48,596 bases of DNA from positions 1-48,596 of the forward strand of contig USNG01000008.1 in assembly GCA_900556025.1 (NCBI GenBank), in the 5' to 3' direction. A program made the translations under genes and the position numbers. Positions 18,693 through 28,138 of the stretch are shown one piece after another. The DNA is from an uncultured Mycoplasmatota bacterium. GTDB lineage: Bacteria; Bacillota_I; Bacilli_A; RF39; UBA660. Below the pieces are notes generated by a model, which was not told where the DNA came from, searched no databases, and was given only the letters and a program-made list of their open reading frames with translations. Numbering within the stretch: the stretch's first letter is position 1; each line of letters starts with the position of its first letter.

Positions 18693-18835
18693 TTGCTTCT
18701 AAAGCTGGTATTGGATATTTGATATTGTATGGCTCTCAAGTATTTAATTTAAATCTAGTTATGAGTGGTATTGTATTATTGACTATTATTTCATATCTAA
18801 TGTATAAAATTATTTTCTTAATAACAAAACGATAG
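18693..18835 (+). pseudogene. 3' fragment of the ABC permease gene
   Basis: It encodes the last 47 or so residues of the permease (SKAGIGYLILYGSQ...) in frame to the same TAG stop, with no start or upstream part. It is part of the right repeat copy. Confidence 0.9.
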
Positions 18836-18857
18836 TAATTTCTACTATCGTTTTTAT
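18827..18857. terminator. terminator of the glycine-rich protein gene (right copy)
   Basis: The same 9-bp stem ACGATAGTA/TACTATCGT as at 14,896, flanked by A-rich and T-rich runs. It ends the seven-gene minus-strand operon. Confidence 0.75.
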
Positions 18858-21493
18858 GATCCTATATAAGTTATGATTAAACTTCCACCTGTTGTACTAG
18901 GGTTTGAAGTTGATACTTTTGATGTGACTGAAGAATCTAATCCTTCAAAAGTTGCTAGGCTTGAGATAAATGAAGAACCTCCTCCACCTCCAGCACTATA
19001 TTTGCCAGATTTGTCTTTTCCAGTTCCTCTACCTCCAGCACCACCATAATAACCTGCGCCACCTGCGCCACCTTTCTCGAATGACTCTCCACCGCTTAAA
19101 AGTGAACCGTTGTTATTACTTCTTGAAGAGCATACACCAGCAGTACTACTTCCACCACCACCTATGTATGTTGAATCTCCATTACTAGGAACTGTCCCGT
19201 TTTCACCACTGAAAGCATAACCTATTGTTGAAACTGCAGTTTTTGTACTAGACATATTACCACCTGCTCCACCATCACCACAAGCAAATGTATCTTTTTT
19301 AGAAGAGTCACTTCCTCCTCCGCCGCCTCCACCTGCTGCGATGAATAATACATTTCCGCTATTGATTGTACTTTCAGATATTATTGCTGTATCAAGTGCA
19401 AATGCAGAATATCCACCCCCTGCTCCTAAAGAGTCAGATTTTGCTTTTCCTCCACCATTAACACCAGATTCAGATATTAAAATATTACCGCCAAATAATC
19501 CACCTAGTACAGATGTTTGGGCATTACCACCAAGTGTATAGTATACTGTTTGTCCTTCATAAAGTTCAACTACTCCATAAACATGACCCGCTGCTCCACC
19601 ATAACCAGATGAAGTTAAATCTACACTGAATTTGTCTGCTCCTTTACCACCCCAAATATCAATTAAATATTTACCAGAATGATAAACTGTTAAAGATTCA
19701 GTAGCAGCTAAAGTTGAGCTAGTATTCACATATGTTCCTGTTATCCATGGCTTTTCTTCTAATGTTACATTAAGCGTATAATCACTTGTTTCTATTGTAT
19801 AAGAACCAGATTTATCATAATAACCTGCTTTAGTAACTGAATACTCTATTGTTGTATTTTTATCAACGTCACAGCTCTGTGTGCCAAAACCATTTACTTC
19901 TGTACCACCGCATTTTAAGTTAACTGCTGCTGATTGTGGATTAGGAACTAAAGTGAATTTGTATCTTTTATTACGAATAATAATCACTCCTGAACCTCCT
20001 GGCATACCATTTGCACCAGTTGTACCTCCGCCTCCGCCGTCTCCAGTGTTAGCTTCTCCTGAACTTCCTGTTCCTCCAGCACTTCCTGCGCCACCAGCCG
20101 CAAATAATGTGCCATTTGAAGATCCAAATTCTCCAGTAGTTGTACCTTGACCTGAGCCGCCTGAACAATATTTTTCTTGACTTGCACTATTAACGTAGCC
20201 GCTGTCACCACCATTGTTACCATTAGTACCTGCTTTTCCAGCCCAAAGACCGCCGCCTCCACCACCGGAGCCTCCTGAACCACCAGATGCACATCCAGCA
20301 CTGGCATTTCCTAACCCTCCACCAGAACCACCTGCTGCTGAATATGTTTTAGAACCTATAGTTAATGACGAAGATTCACCATTTGAGCCGCCTGAGCCTC
20401 CTGCTCCAATTGTTACTTCATAAGCAGTATTAGATTGCAAAGATAAATTGGTATAGGTTTTGGTATATCCACCGCCGCCTCCACCACCCCATTTGCCACC
20501 ACCGCCGCCTCCACCGCCGACTAGGAAAGCGTCAACATTAGTTGTTGTAGAAAGTGTTAAGCTACCACTTGTTAAAAATTTTATTTTCCAATTATCATTT
20601 CCATCATCATGTACCGAACAATTACCAGTGTATTTTATTGCATAAGGTGAACTACCTTTTGTATAGTTTGCACAAGATATACTCATTGTGCTATATGTTA
20701 TTTTGCCTGTAAAACTTGATATATCAACTGTTTCAGAATAATTCTTATCCATTGTAACTGTATTTGTCTTAGCTGTTAATCCTTCTTTTTGAACTTTCCA
20801 TGTTACTTTTGTGTTAACATCAAAGACTTTACGACAATAACCTGTACATGTCGCGACAACTTCATCATTTACTGTATAAGTTATAATTGCATCTTCTGGA
20901 TTACTTGTAATTTCTAAAGAATATTGTGGTACTTTATAAAATGTAAAATCTAAAACCATATTAAGATTTAAACTAATACCAAGAACATTTTCTATTACAG
21001 TTTCAAGAAAACCTGATATTTTTGAAATTACGCTATCTTTAAATTTTATTTTTACTTGAAATGTATATTCACTTGCTGCTGGAATTATTGTTTCATTAAT
21101 AGTTAGATTTTCTAAAACATATTCCATATTAGTGTTTGTCCATTGTGTACTTGCTATATCCGTTACTAATACATTTTGTGAAGATAAATTCGTTACTGTT
21201 ACATCATATGTTACATAAGAAGATGCACTTGTTAATCTAACTCCACCATCAATAGATTTAGCTGTATATCCTGGTGTTACTGTCTGAGATGCTAATTGCA
21301 AACCACTTGAATTTAATTTAATATCTGTGATACGAACATCCAAGTTACTTCTTGTAACAAGAGACCCATCTATTGCTAAAGTACTCGAATTAGCAGAATA
21401 ACCTATTACTAAAAAAGAAGTAGATATTATGAAAAATAAAAAAACAAAAGACAATAAAGATGGTCTTTTAAATAATCTTTTTTTATTATTCAT
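18854..21493 (-). CDS. glycine-rich secreted surface protein with SipW-type signal segment
   Basis: An 879-residue protein. The N-terminal hydrophobic segment (about 14-30, ending IGYSANSSTLAIDG) resembles the signals of TasA/camelysin-type proteins and is followed by a camelysin-like beta domain to about residue 190. Then come PEGA-like beta repeats (EITSNPEDAIITYTVNDE), a long Gly-rich domain (about 320-500, FLVGGGGGGGGKWGGGG), another PEGA-like unit and a second Gly-rich domain of the Gly_rich (PF12810-like) type ending GGGGGSSFISS...GGSLIITYIGS. It is last in the operon with the four TasA-like genes, SipW and the DUF5305-like gene, and is probably a surface adhesin or fibre cap. Gly codons make this stretch locally GC-rich. 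Confidence 0.82.
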   Translation of the reverse strand: MNNKKRLFKRPSLLSFVFLFFIISTSFLVIGYSANSSTLAIDGSLVTRSNLDVRITDIKLNSSGLQLASQTVTPGYTAKSIDGGVRLTSASSYVTYDVTVTNLSSQNVLVTDIASTQWTNTNMEYVLENLTINETIIPAASEYTFQVKIKFKDSVISKISGFLETVIENVLGISLNLNMVLDFTFYKVPQYSLEITSNPEDAIITYTVNDEVVATCTGYCRKVFDVNTKVTWKVQKEGLTAKTNTVTMDKNYSETVDISSFTGKITYSTMSISCANYTKGSSPYAIKYTGNCSVHDDGNDNWKIKFLTSGSLTLSTTTNVDAFLVGGGGGGGGKWGGGGGGGYTKTYTNLSLQSNTAYEVTIGAGGSGGSNGESSSLTIGSKTYSAAGGSGGGLGNASAGCASGGSGGSGGGGGGLWAGKAGTNGNNGGDSGYVNSASQEKYCSGGSGQGTTTGEFGSSNGTLFAAGGAGSAGGTGSSGEANTGDGGGGGTTGANGMPGGSGVIIIRNKRYKFTLVPNPQSAAVNLKCGGTEVNGFGTQSCDVDKNTTIEYSVTKAGYYDKSGSYTIETSDYTLNVTLEEKPWITGTYVNTSSTLAATESLTVYHSGKYLIDIWGGKGADKFSVDLTSSGYGGAAGHVYGVVELYEGQTVYYTLGGNAQTSVLGGLFGGNILISESGVNGGGKAKSDSLGAGGGYSAFALDTAIISESTINSGNVLFIAAGGGGGGGSDSSKKDTFACGDGGAGGNMSSTKTAVSTIGYAFSGENGTVPSNGDSTYIGGGGSSTAGVCSSRSNNNGSLLSGGESFEKGGAGGAGYYGGAGGRGTGKDKSGKYSAGGGGGSSFISSLATFEGLDSSVTSKVSTSNPSTTGGSLIITYIGS

Positions 21494-21507
21494 AAAGTCT
21501 CCTCCTT

Positions 21508-22602
21508 TTAGTCTTTCATTTTTTCACTATTTAATGTATATCTATATAATATTCTATCCTTTACTATACTGAAGCAACAAATTCTATTAGGTATGATTTC
21601 ATAATATAGAATTGGGTTTCCTAGATTATCATGAACATCTACTAGTTCACTAAATCCTAATACATCAACTATTTGATATTTATTGACATCAACATCGCTT
21701 CCAGTATTAACTATAATACTATCATATTCTTTTAATATTTTATTTCTTCTTTTTTCATATTCAGTTATATTTTCTAAATACTTTAATAGTTGCTTTAAGA
21801 ATTTGTTTATCAAATAAACATCTATTGCAGTAAACACTATTAATATAATTAATTGTAAAATATTAATATTTTTAAGACCAAGTTTTTCTAATAATACATC
21901 ATGTGTATTTATATCATTTTTATTAATTTTAATATTTATTGTTTGTTCTGATAATGGAATTACTAGTGATGCTTTACTATCTAAATTGATTTTTCCATCA
22001 TAGTCTTTATTTGTACCTTCACTATTAACATGTAATATAATTGTTACATCGCTTCCTGTAGATAATGCATAATCTGCTTTGAAATCATTTACAAATTTAT
22101 TAAAATGATCATAATCTACAGTAACACTTTCTTTAAAAGCTTGTGCCATAATATCTTTTTTAGATACTTTTAATGCATCTTTTAATATTTCTTTCTTTTC
22201 AAATAATACTGATGATTTTTCTCTATCACCATATACTCTAGTTACTGCTTCTATATAATAAGTACTATCATAATCTATTGATTTACTACTTTCAAATAAA
22301 TAATCAAAATTAACATCTATTGAATCAATCAAACTTGCTATATAATTCATTCCTGATGGAAGTTTATCTACTTCGTAATAATCATTTTTCTTTAAATTAA
22401 CTTTGTAATCTGCAGAACTATTTTCTGAATATGATAAATAATTATCTGTTTTAATGATGAAAATTTTAATGAAAAATACAAATACTATTGATGTAACTAG
22501 AATAATTAAACAAATATCAAATAAAACTTTAAAAGATGTACTTGAAAAGTTCTTTTTAATAAACTCGTTATCAAAAATATTTATATTTTTCACAAAATTC
22601 AC
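21508..22602 (-). CDS. DUF5305-like membrane protein of a SipW locus
   Basis: A 364-residue protein with a membrane helix near residues 27-50, an extracytoplasmic beta-rich domain (about 55-240; YKVNLKKNDYYE, TGSDVTIILHVNSEG), a second helix (about 246-266, NILQLIILIVFTAIDVYLI) and a cytoplasmic C-terminal part (FSELVDVHDNLGNPILYYEI). This two-helix layout and the C-terminal segment resemble DUF5305 proteins, which are found beside SipW-type peptidases. It lies 15 bases after the SipW gene and 14 before the glycine-rich gene. It may help assemble or anchor the exported subunits (inference). Confidence 0.7.
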   Translation of the reverse strand: MNFVKNINIFDNEFIKKNFSSTSFKVLFDICLIILVTSIVFVFFIKIFIIKTDNYLSYSENSSADYKVNLKKNDYYEVDKLPSGMNYIASLIDSIDVNFDYLFESSKSIDYDSTYYIEAVTRVYGDREKSSVLFEKKEILKDALKVSKKDIMAQAFKESVTVDYDHFNKFVNDFKADYALSTGSDVTIILHVNSEGTNKDYDGKINLDSKASLVIPLSEQTINIKINKNDINTHDVLLEKLGLKNINILQLIILIVFTAIDVYLINKFLKQLLKYLENITEYEKRRNKILKEYDSIIVNTGSDVDVNKYQIVDVLGFSELVDVHDNLGNPILYYEIIPNRICCFSIVKDRILYRYTLNSEKMKD

Positions 22603-22617
22603 CTCTTCTCTTTATTC

Positions 22618-23766
22618 TTATCTAATTGCTTCACTAAGCCATACAGTTGGATAACCTACATATTTAACTACTTTATTTGTTGTTCCGACTACTTCACTTA
22701 ATTCAACTAAATAATTATCTGGAGATTTGTTATTGTCTCCTTTTGTTTTAATAAATTTCTCATTTCCAGTTTCTATTATGTTATAGATTCTATGTACTAT
22801 TATTTTATTGTCTTTTTTAAATACAATTATGTCACCAGTTTGTAAATGGTTTATTTCTTCTGTACTTAACTTCTTTACTAATACTGCATCTCCACGATAT
22901 ATGATAGGTTCCATACTTCCTGAAGCTATAACTATTAATTGATATTTAAAGAATCCACATGTTAAACCTATAACAATGAATAACATAAAAACTATTACTA
23001 CTCTAAGTAATGACTCTACTCTTTCTTTTGATTTATAATTTGATTTAATTATTGTTTTTTTATTTATTGCAGAAAACATTAGATATATTCTTATAAAGAC
23101 AAATAATGGAAATGCTACATATATTACTGACCATACATAATTACCAAATGCGGTAAATATAGGTAACATATATGTTGGCAATTCTATAATTAATCTATAA
23201 ATAATACAAGGTTTATAACTAACTTTATATGACATATATGTTAATAACATGTTAGTTGATATACTAGGTAAAACAAATAAACCAATGTTTGTTAATATAG
23301 ATTCAAAATTGCTATAATCTATACTTCCTAAAGTAAATGTTGTATCTATTAAAACAAATGTAATGAATGATAAGATTAATATAATTTTACTTTCATTAAA
23401 TTTTGAGTTTATTATATATCTTAATGTTTCACTTAATACGATCATCAATATTACAGGAAATATATTTTTTATTATTTTTAGAAATTTTAAACTATAAATA
23501 TTATAGTTAAATCCAATAAACAAACCTGCTAAATATGTTATTAAATAATATGCTATACAATATATTACTATTGATAGTATTACGTCTTTATTGTATCTGC
23601 TTTTTTCTTTTTTATAGCCAAAAAGGTATATAGACACTCCTATAGAACATAATAAGAACGCACATATACCATAATTGCTAAAAATCTTATTTACAAAACT
23701 ATTGAAAATAAGTAGTGCACTAATAAAAGTTAATAATGATATTACTTTTATTTGACTTACTTTCAT
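22618..23766 (-). CDS. large SipW-like signal peptidase with extra N-terminal membrane domain
   Basis: A 382-residue protein. The C-terminal third is a signal peptidase I of the SipW/ER type, with the nucleophile serine in ASGSMEPIIYRGD (about 280-292) and a histidine where ordinary bacterial enzymes have lysine (IIVHRIYN, about 320), plus KTKGDNNKSPD. The N-terminal two-thirds has about seven membrane helices, unlike classic SipW (about 190 residues). It sits 7 bases downstream of the last TasA-like gene, so it most likely processes those subunits. The extra membrane domain may recruit substrates or DUF5305 (inference). Confidence 0.88.
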   Translation of the reverse strand: MKVSQIKVISLLTFISALLIFNSFVNKIFSNYGICAFLLCSIGVSIYLFGYKKEKSRYNKDVILSIVIYCIAYYLITYLAGLFIGFNYNIYSLKFLKIIKNIFPVILMIVLSETLRYIINSKFNESKIILILSFITFVLIDTTFTLGSIDYSNFESILTNIGLFVLPSISTNMLLTYMSYKVSYKPCIIYRLIIELPTYMLPIFTAFGNYVWSVIYVAFPLFVFIRIYLMFSAINKKTIIKSNYKSKERVESLLRVVIVFMLFIVIGLTCGFFKYQLIVIASGSMEPIIYRGDAVLVKKLSTEEINHLQTGDIIVFKKDNKIIVHRIYNIIETGNEKFIKTKGDNNKSPDNYLVELSEVVGTTNKVVKYVGYPTVWLSEAIR

Positions 23767-23773
23767 ATATTAT

Positions 23774-24376
23774 CTATCCTTGTACGTATACAAAAGAAGA
23801 TTGTCCTACTGTAACTACAATGTCATCACTAATTGATGCAGTGCTTTCACTCTTCCAAGTTACAGTTAATTTGTAAGTTTCTGCTGCTCCTGAAGCTAAA
23901 GTAGCTCCTGTAGTGATTTCTCCACTAGGAGATTTAGTTAGTTCTAAAGTTAAATCTTTACATAAATTATCTGCTTCAGTTTGAGTAGCACTTCCGCTAG
24001 CTTTAGGTGCACAAGTTAATGAACCTTTAGTAATTGTACTTAAAGATGCATCTACTGCTCCACTATTATTAACTTTGAATTCATATGTTACTGAATCGCC
24101 TGGGGCAAAAAAGTTAATATTAAATGCAGAAATTGATGTATCTGTTACTGTTGCAGCTGTTCCTACTGTTGCATGTCCTGCTAATGTTGGAGTTAATGTT
24201 GAAGTTCCATCTGTTGCTGTAAAACGAACATTCCATGCGTCAGCTGATTTTTTTGCTGTTACAGTTCCACTTACTAATAAAGTAGCGCTATATGCTGCAT
24301 ATGCAATTGATAAACCAATTACTGATACTAACAAAGCTACTACTGCTAATATTTTAATTCCTCTTTCTTTTTCCAT
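23774..24376 (-). CDS. TasA/camelysin-like exported fibre subunit, paralogue 4
   Basis: A 200-residue protein with a SipW-type signal (VVALLVSVIGLSIAYAAYSATL, about 10-31; likely cleavage after AYA) and a beta-sandwich domain. Motifs shared with its three upstream paralogues are SADAWNV, LTPTLAG and FFAPGDSVTYEF. Two cysteines are conserved in all four (GSLTC and NLC here), probably a disulfide. It has its own promoter in the 95-base gap before it, and the SipW gene follows after 7 bases. Known relatives form amyloid-like matrix fibres or act as surface proteases; the fibre role is the better guess. Confidence 0.88.
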   Translation of the reverse strand: MEKERGIKILAVVALLVSVIGLSIAYAAYSATLLVSGTVTAKKSADAWNVRFTATDGTSTLTPTLAGHATVGTAATVTDTSISAFNINFFAPGDSVTYEFKVNNSGAVDASLSTITKGSLTCAPKASGSATQTEADNLCKDLTLELTKSPSGEITTGATLASGAAETYKLTVTWKSESTASISDDIVVTVGQSSFVYVQG

Positions 24377-24399
24377 AATTACTCTCCTATCTTTCCTTA

Positions 24400-24428
24400 A
24401 TTATAACATTACTATATTTTTTTGTAAA
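24400..24428 (-). promoter_or_regulatory. internal promoter before TasA-like paralogue 4
   Basis: TTTACA (24428-24423), a 17-base spacer, then extended -10 TGTTATAAT (hexamer 24405-24400). It would let the fourth subunit, SipW, the DUF5305-like and glycine-rich genes be expressed apart from paralogues 1-3. Confidence 0.7.
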
Positions 24429-24471
24429 TGACTTTTTGTCACTTAATTATTGATTATGTGTCATAAAGTGT

Positions 24472-25077
24472 CTAGTCTTGTATGAAGTCAAAAGTTGTTT
24501 CACCTACACTAATGGCTATATCATTTTCATAAATATTTGTATCACTTTCGTTCCATGTTATTGTAAGTTTGTATGTTTCAGATCCACCTGCTGGAATTTT
24601 ATCACCTACAGATATATTATTCCCATCAGATTTCATAATATTCATATCTAAATTGCCACATAAATTATTAGCATCTGTTTCTGTACCTTGTTGTGTTCCA
24701 GTTGCTTTAGAACAATTAAGTGAGCCTAATGTTATTTTATTTAGTGTTGCATCTACAGAACCTGTGTTTTTTACTTCAAAGTCATATGATATTGAGTCTC
24801 CCGGCGCATAAAATGTGATTTCGAAATCTGATATTTTTGTTTCTGTTAGTGTTGCTGATGATGTTACTTTAGCATTTCCACCAAGCGTTGGAGTTAATGT
24901 TGTGCTTCCATCAGTAGATTCAAAGTGTACATTCCATGCATCTGATGACTTTTTTGCTGTTACTGTTCCACTTATCAATAATGTTGCACTATATGCTGCG
25001 TATGCAATTGATAGTGCTAGTACTGATACTAATAAGGTAACTACCACCAATGCTTTAGTTCCTCTTCCTTTTTCCAT
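24472..25077 (-). CDS. TasA/camelysin-like exported subunit, paralogue 3
   Basis: A 201-residue protein with signal segment LVSVLALSIAYAAYSATLL and a beta domain with SSDAWNVHFESTDG, LTPTLGGNAK, FYAPGDSISYDFE and the conserved cysteine pair (GSLNC, NNLC). It ends in a short conserved tail (IAISVGETTFDFIQD) also seen in paralogue 2. It lies 32 bases after paralogue 2 and probably needs the same SipW. Confidence 0.88.
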   Translation of the reverse strand: MEKGRGTKALVVVTLLVSVLALSIAYAAYSATLLISGTVTAKKSSDAWNVHFESTDGSTTLTPTLGGNAKVTSSATLTETKISDFEITFYAPGDSISYDFEVKNTGSVDATLNKITLGSLNCSKATGTQQGTETDANNLCGNLDMNIMKSDGNNISVGDKIPAGGSETYKLTITWNESDTNIYENDIAISVGETTFDFIQD

Positions 25078-25109
25078 TATTTTACTTCTTTCTAATGTTT
25101 ACAATTTTA

Positions 25110-25700
25110 TTAATCTTGAACAAATTCAAATTTTGTTTCGCCAACACTTATTACAATGTCTGAATTGTATGTTGCAGTATCAATACTACTCCAAAAAATT
25201 AGTAAAAAATAAGATTCTGAACTTCCAGCTGGAATTTTATCACCTAGAGATATCTCGTCTCCGTTTGAGTTCGTAATAGCCATATCTAAATTATTGCACA
25301 ATTTCTGTGCTTCCTGTTCATTACCTGATGCTGAACAACTTAATGATCCCAATGCTATTTTATCTATTGTTGCATCTATTGAACCAGTGTTTTTAATATC
25401 AAAACTATATTCTATTGAATCACCTGGTGCGTAAAAATTAACTTTAAAGCCTGATATCGTTGTTGCTGTCACAGTGGCTGGAGAAACAACTTCAGCGTAC
25501 CCTTCTAATGTTGGCGTCAATGTTGTTCCTCCATCTGGTGATTCAAAGTGAACATTCCATGCTTCTGAAGATTTCTTTGCAGTTACTGTTCCACTTATTA
25601 ATAACGTAGCACTGTATGCTGCGTATGCAATTGATAATCCCATAACTGAAATTACTAATGCGAATATTACATAAATTTTTACATTTCTATTTTTTTCCAT
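25110..25700 (-). CDS. TasA/camelysin-like exported subunit, paralogue 2
   Basis: A 196-residue protein with the same plan: an IAYAAYSATLLISG signal end, SSEAWNVHFESPDGG, FYAPGDSIEYSFD, cysteines in GSLSC and KLC, and tail IVISVGETKFEFVQD. It is closest to paralogue 3 by eye, so tandem duplication is likely. It lies 26 bases after paralogue 1. Confidence 0.88.
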   Translation of the reverse strand: MEKNRNVKIYVIFALVISVMGLSIAYAAYSATLLISGTVTAKKSSEAWNVHFESPDGGTTLTPTLEGYAEVVSPATVTATTISGFKVNFYAPGDSIEYSFDIKNTGSIDATIDKIALGSLSCSASGNEQEAQKLCNNLDMAITNSNGDEISLGDKIPAGSSESYFLLIFWSSIDTATYNSDIVISVGETKFEFVQD

Positions 25701-25726
25701 ATTTCTCTTTCTTTCTTGTAAATAAC

Positions 25727-26332
25727 CTACTCTTGTGTAATTGGCATTGTCATTCCGTCTAATTTAACTATGACGTCATCGCTTATTACTGCTGTGCTTT
25801 CTTCGTTCCATGATATTTCAAAACGAAAAGTTCTTTTTTCTCCTGGAGCTAACACTTGTTTTTCTCCTATAATTGTTTTTGTTTCAACTAGATTTGCGTA
25901 TAAATCATTGCATAAATCAATAGCTTCTGCTGTTGTCGCTGTACCATTTTCTTTAGGAGTACAAGTTAACGTTCCCACATTAATATTTTGCTCTTCAAGG
26001 ACAGCATTCACTATTCCATTATTTACCAAGTTAAAATCATAAGCTACAATATCTCCTGGCGCATAAAAACTTATTTCGAATCCTGATATTGTTGTTCCAG
26101 ATATTGTTGGAGAAGTAATTTCTTTTGCGCTTCCAGTAATAGTTGGTGTTAATTTAGTAGTCCCATCAAGAGCTTCAATACCAATATTCCAAGCATCTGT
26201 TGTTTTTTTTACCGTTACCAAACCTTCAATTGTTAATGTTGAACTAAATGCAGCATATGCAATTGAAAGGCCAACAACAGAAATGATAAGAGCAAACATA
26301 ATATATAATTTGATACTTCTGTTTTTTTCCAT
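25727..26332 (-). CDS. TasA/camelysin-like exported subunit, paralogue 1
   Basis: First gene of the operon, 201 residues. The signal ends GLSIAYAAFSSTLTIEG; the mature part has TTDAWNIGIEALDG, FYAPGDIVAYDFN and the cysteine pair (GTLTC, DLC). It diverges most from the other three (different tail, KLDGMTMPITQE). The ATG at 26332 follows AAGGAAGG. Confidence 0.87.
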   Translation of the reverse strand: MEKNRSIKLYIMFALIISVVGLSIAYAAFSSTLTIEGLVTVKKTTDAWNIGIEALDGTTKLTPTITGSAKEITSPTISGTTISGFEISFYAPGDIVAYDFNLVNNGIVNAVLEEQNINVGTLTCTPKENGTATTAEAIDLCNDLYANLVETKTIIGEKQVLAPGEKRTFRFEISWNEESTAVISDDVIVKLDGMTMPITQE

Positions 26333-26352
26333 TTCTACCTTCCTTATATATT

Positions 26353-26361
26353 ATTATAACA
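26353..26361 (-). promoter_or_regulatory. extended -10 of the TasA-like operon
   Basis: TGTTATAAT on the minus strand (hexamer 26358-26353), about 20 bases before the first TasA-like ATG. No clear -35 is visible. Confidence 0.5.
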
Positions 26362-26496
26362 TTTTGTTAAATTAATAAAGGTTATATTTATTTCAACATT
26401 ACATATTGTTTACTAATTTTAAAAAAATATTTGGATTTTGGCTTATTTAGGTAAATTAATTTATTAATTATCATTGAAACTAATATAATATTATAG

Positions 26497-27045
<549 letters not shown>

Positions 27046-27047
27046 TA

Positions 27048-28121
27048 TTGAAAAAATATAAAGTATGTGTTTATACTATCTGCAAAAATGAAGAAAAATT
27101 TGTTAAAAGATGGTATGAATCAATAAAAGATGCTGATTATATTTGTGTTTTAGATACAGGTTCTACTGATAATACAGTTAAATTATTAAAAGAATTAGGT
27201 GTTAAGGTTGAAGTAAAAGAAATTAATCCTTGGAGATTTGATGTTGCTAGAAATGAATCGTTAAAACTAATACCAAAAGATGCTGACATATGTATTTCCT
27301 TAGATTTAGATGAAGTACTTTTGCCAAACTCCATTGATAATTTAATTAAATCTTGGAGTGATGATGTAACAAGAGCTAAATACATATATAATTGGAAACT
27401 TGATAAAGATAATAAACCAATTGTAAGTTTTTATACCAATAAGATACATTCTAATAATGATTATATTTGGACTCATCCTGTACATGAAGTATTAACTTAT
27501 TGTGGAAAAAGTGTTCAAAAAGAAATTCTATGTAATGATGTAATAATTAATCACTATCCCGATGATTCTAAATCTAGAGGTTCTTATCTAAAATTACTTG
27601 AATTATCTGTTAAAGAAGATCCTTTGGATGATAGAAATATGCATTATTTAGGAAGAGAATACATGTATTATAGAAAATGGAATAAATGTATTGATACATT
27701 AATAAAGCATCTTAATCTTAAAACTGCTACTTGGAAAGATGAAAGATGTGCATCTATGAGATTTATATCTCGTTCGTATATTGCATTAAAAAGATATGAT
27801 GAAGCACTTATGTGGTTAGATAAAGCTATTAAAGAAGCTCCATATCTTAGAGATGCATATGTTGAAAAGATGTTATTAGAATATCAACTTAAACATTATA
27901 ATGAAGTAATTAAGTTAGGCAAAAAAGCATTAAAGATTAAACAAAATAATATGACTTATATTAATGAAACATTTACATTCGATGAAACTATATATGATTT
28001 AATGAGTTTATCTTATTACTTTACTGGAAATAAAAATGAAGGTAAAAAATATATTAATAAAGCATTAAAGATTAATCCTAATAATGTGAGAATTGTAGAA
28101 AATAAAAAGTTTTTTGATTAA
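27048..28121 (+). CDS. family 2 glycosyltransferase with TPR-like repeats
   Basis: A 357-residue protein starting at TTG (27048), with GGAG 7 bases upstream inside the end of the collagen gene. The N-terminal GT-A domain has YTICKNEEKFVKRWYESI, VLDTGSTDNTV (nucleotide-sugar binding) and the metal-binding LDLDEVL (about 85-91). The C-terminal half carries helical pairs like TPRs (YDEALMWLDKAIKEAP, KKYINKALKINP). It resembles peptide/protein glycosyltransferases of the SunS-like kind. Its position, 2 bases after the Thr-rich collagen gene, makes that protein the likely acceptor (inference). Confidence 0.85.
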   Translation: MKKYKVCVYTICKNEEKFVKRWYESIKDADYICVLDTGSTDNTVKLLKELGVKVEVKEINPWRFDVARNESLKLIPKDADICISLDLDEVLLPNSIDNLIKSWSDDVTRAKYIYNWKLDKDNKPIVSFYTNKIHSNNDYIWTHPVHEVLTYCGKSVQKEILCNDVIINHYPDDSKSRGSYLKLLELSVKEDPLDDRNMHYLGREYMYYRKWNKCIDTLIKHLNLKTATWKDERCASMRFISRSYIALKRYDEALMWLDKAIKEAPYLRDAYVEKMLLEYQLKHYNEVIKLGKKALKIKQNNMTYINETFTFDETIYDLMSLSYYFTGNKNEGKKYINKALKINPNNVRIVENKKFFD

Positions 28122-28138
28122 TTTCAAAAAACTTTTTT
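28104..28138. terminator. bidirectional terminator between the glycosyltransferase and SipW genes
   Basis: A perfect 14-bp stem (AAAAAGTTTTTTGA with its complement) and a 6-base loop lie between two converging genes; each side supplies a T-run. Confidence 0.85.

Larger units (their letters stand above)
18689..18890. repeat. 202-bp direct repeat, right copy
   Basis: Partner of 14,758-14,959 (offset 3931, five mismatches). The right half is the real 3' end of the intact glycine-rich gene; the left half is a dead permease fragment. Confidence 0.95.

Noticed and set aside
19881..20645. Proline-rich open frames opposite the glycine-rich gene
   Set aside because: Gly codons read backwards give Pro/Ala; no ribosome sites and no domain. 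They are shadows.
24377..24471. Terminator between TasA-like paralogues 3 and 4
   Set aside because: An imperfect 7-bp inverted repeat is present but it is followed by A-rich sequence on the transcribed strand, not a T-run.
26484..26489. TATAAT as promoter of the collagen-like gene
   Set aside because: It would place the transcript start inside or after the ribosome binding site, so the real promoter must be further upstream and was not identified.
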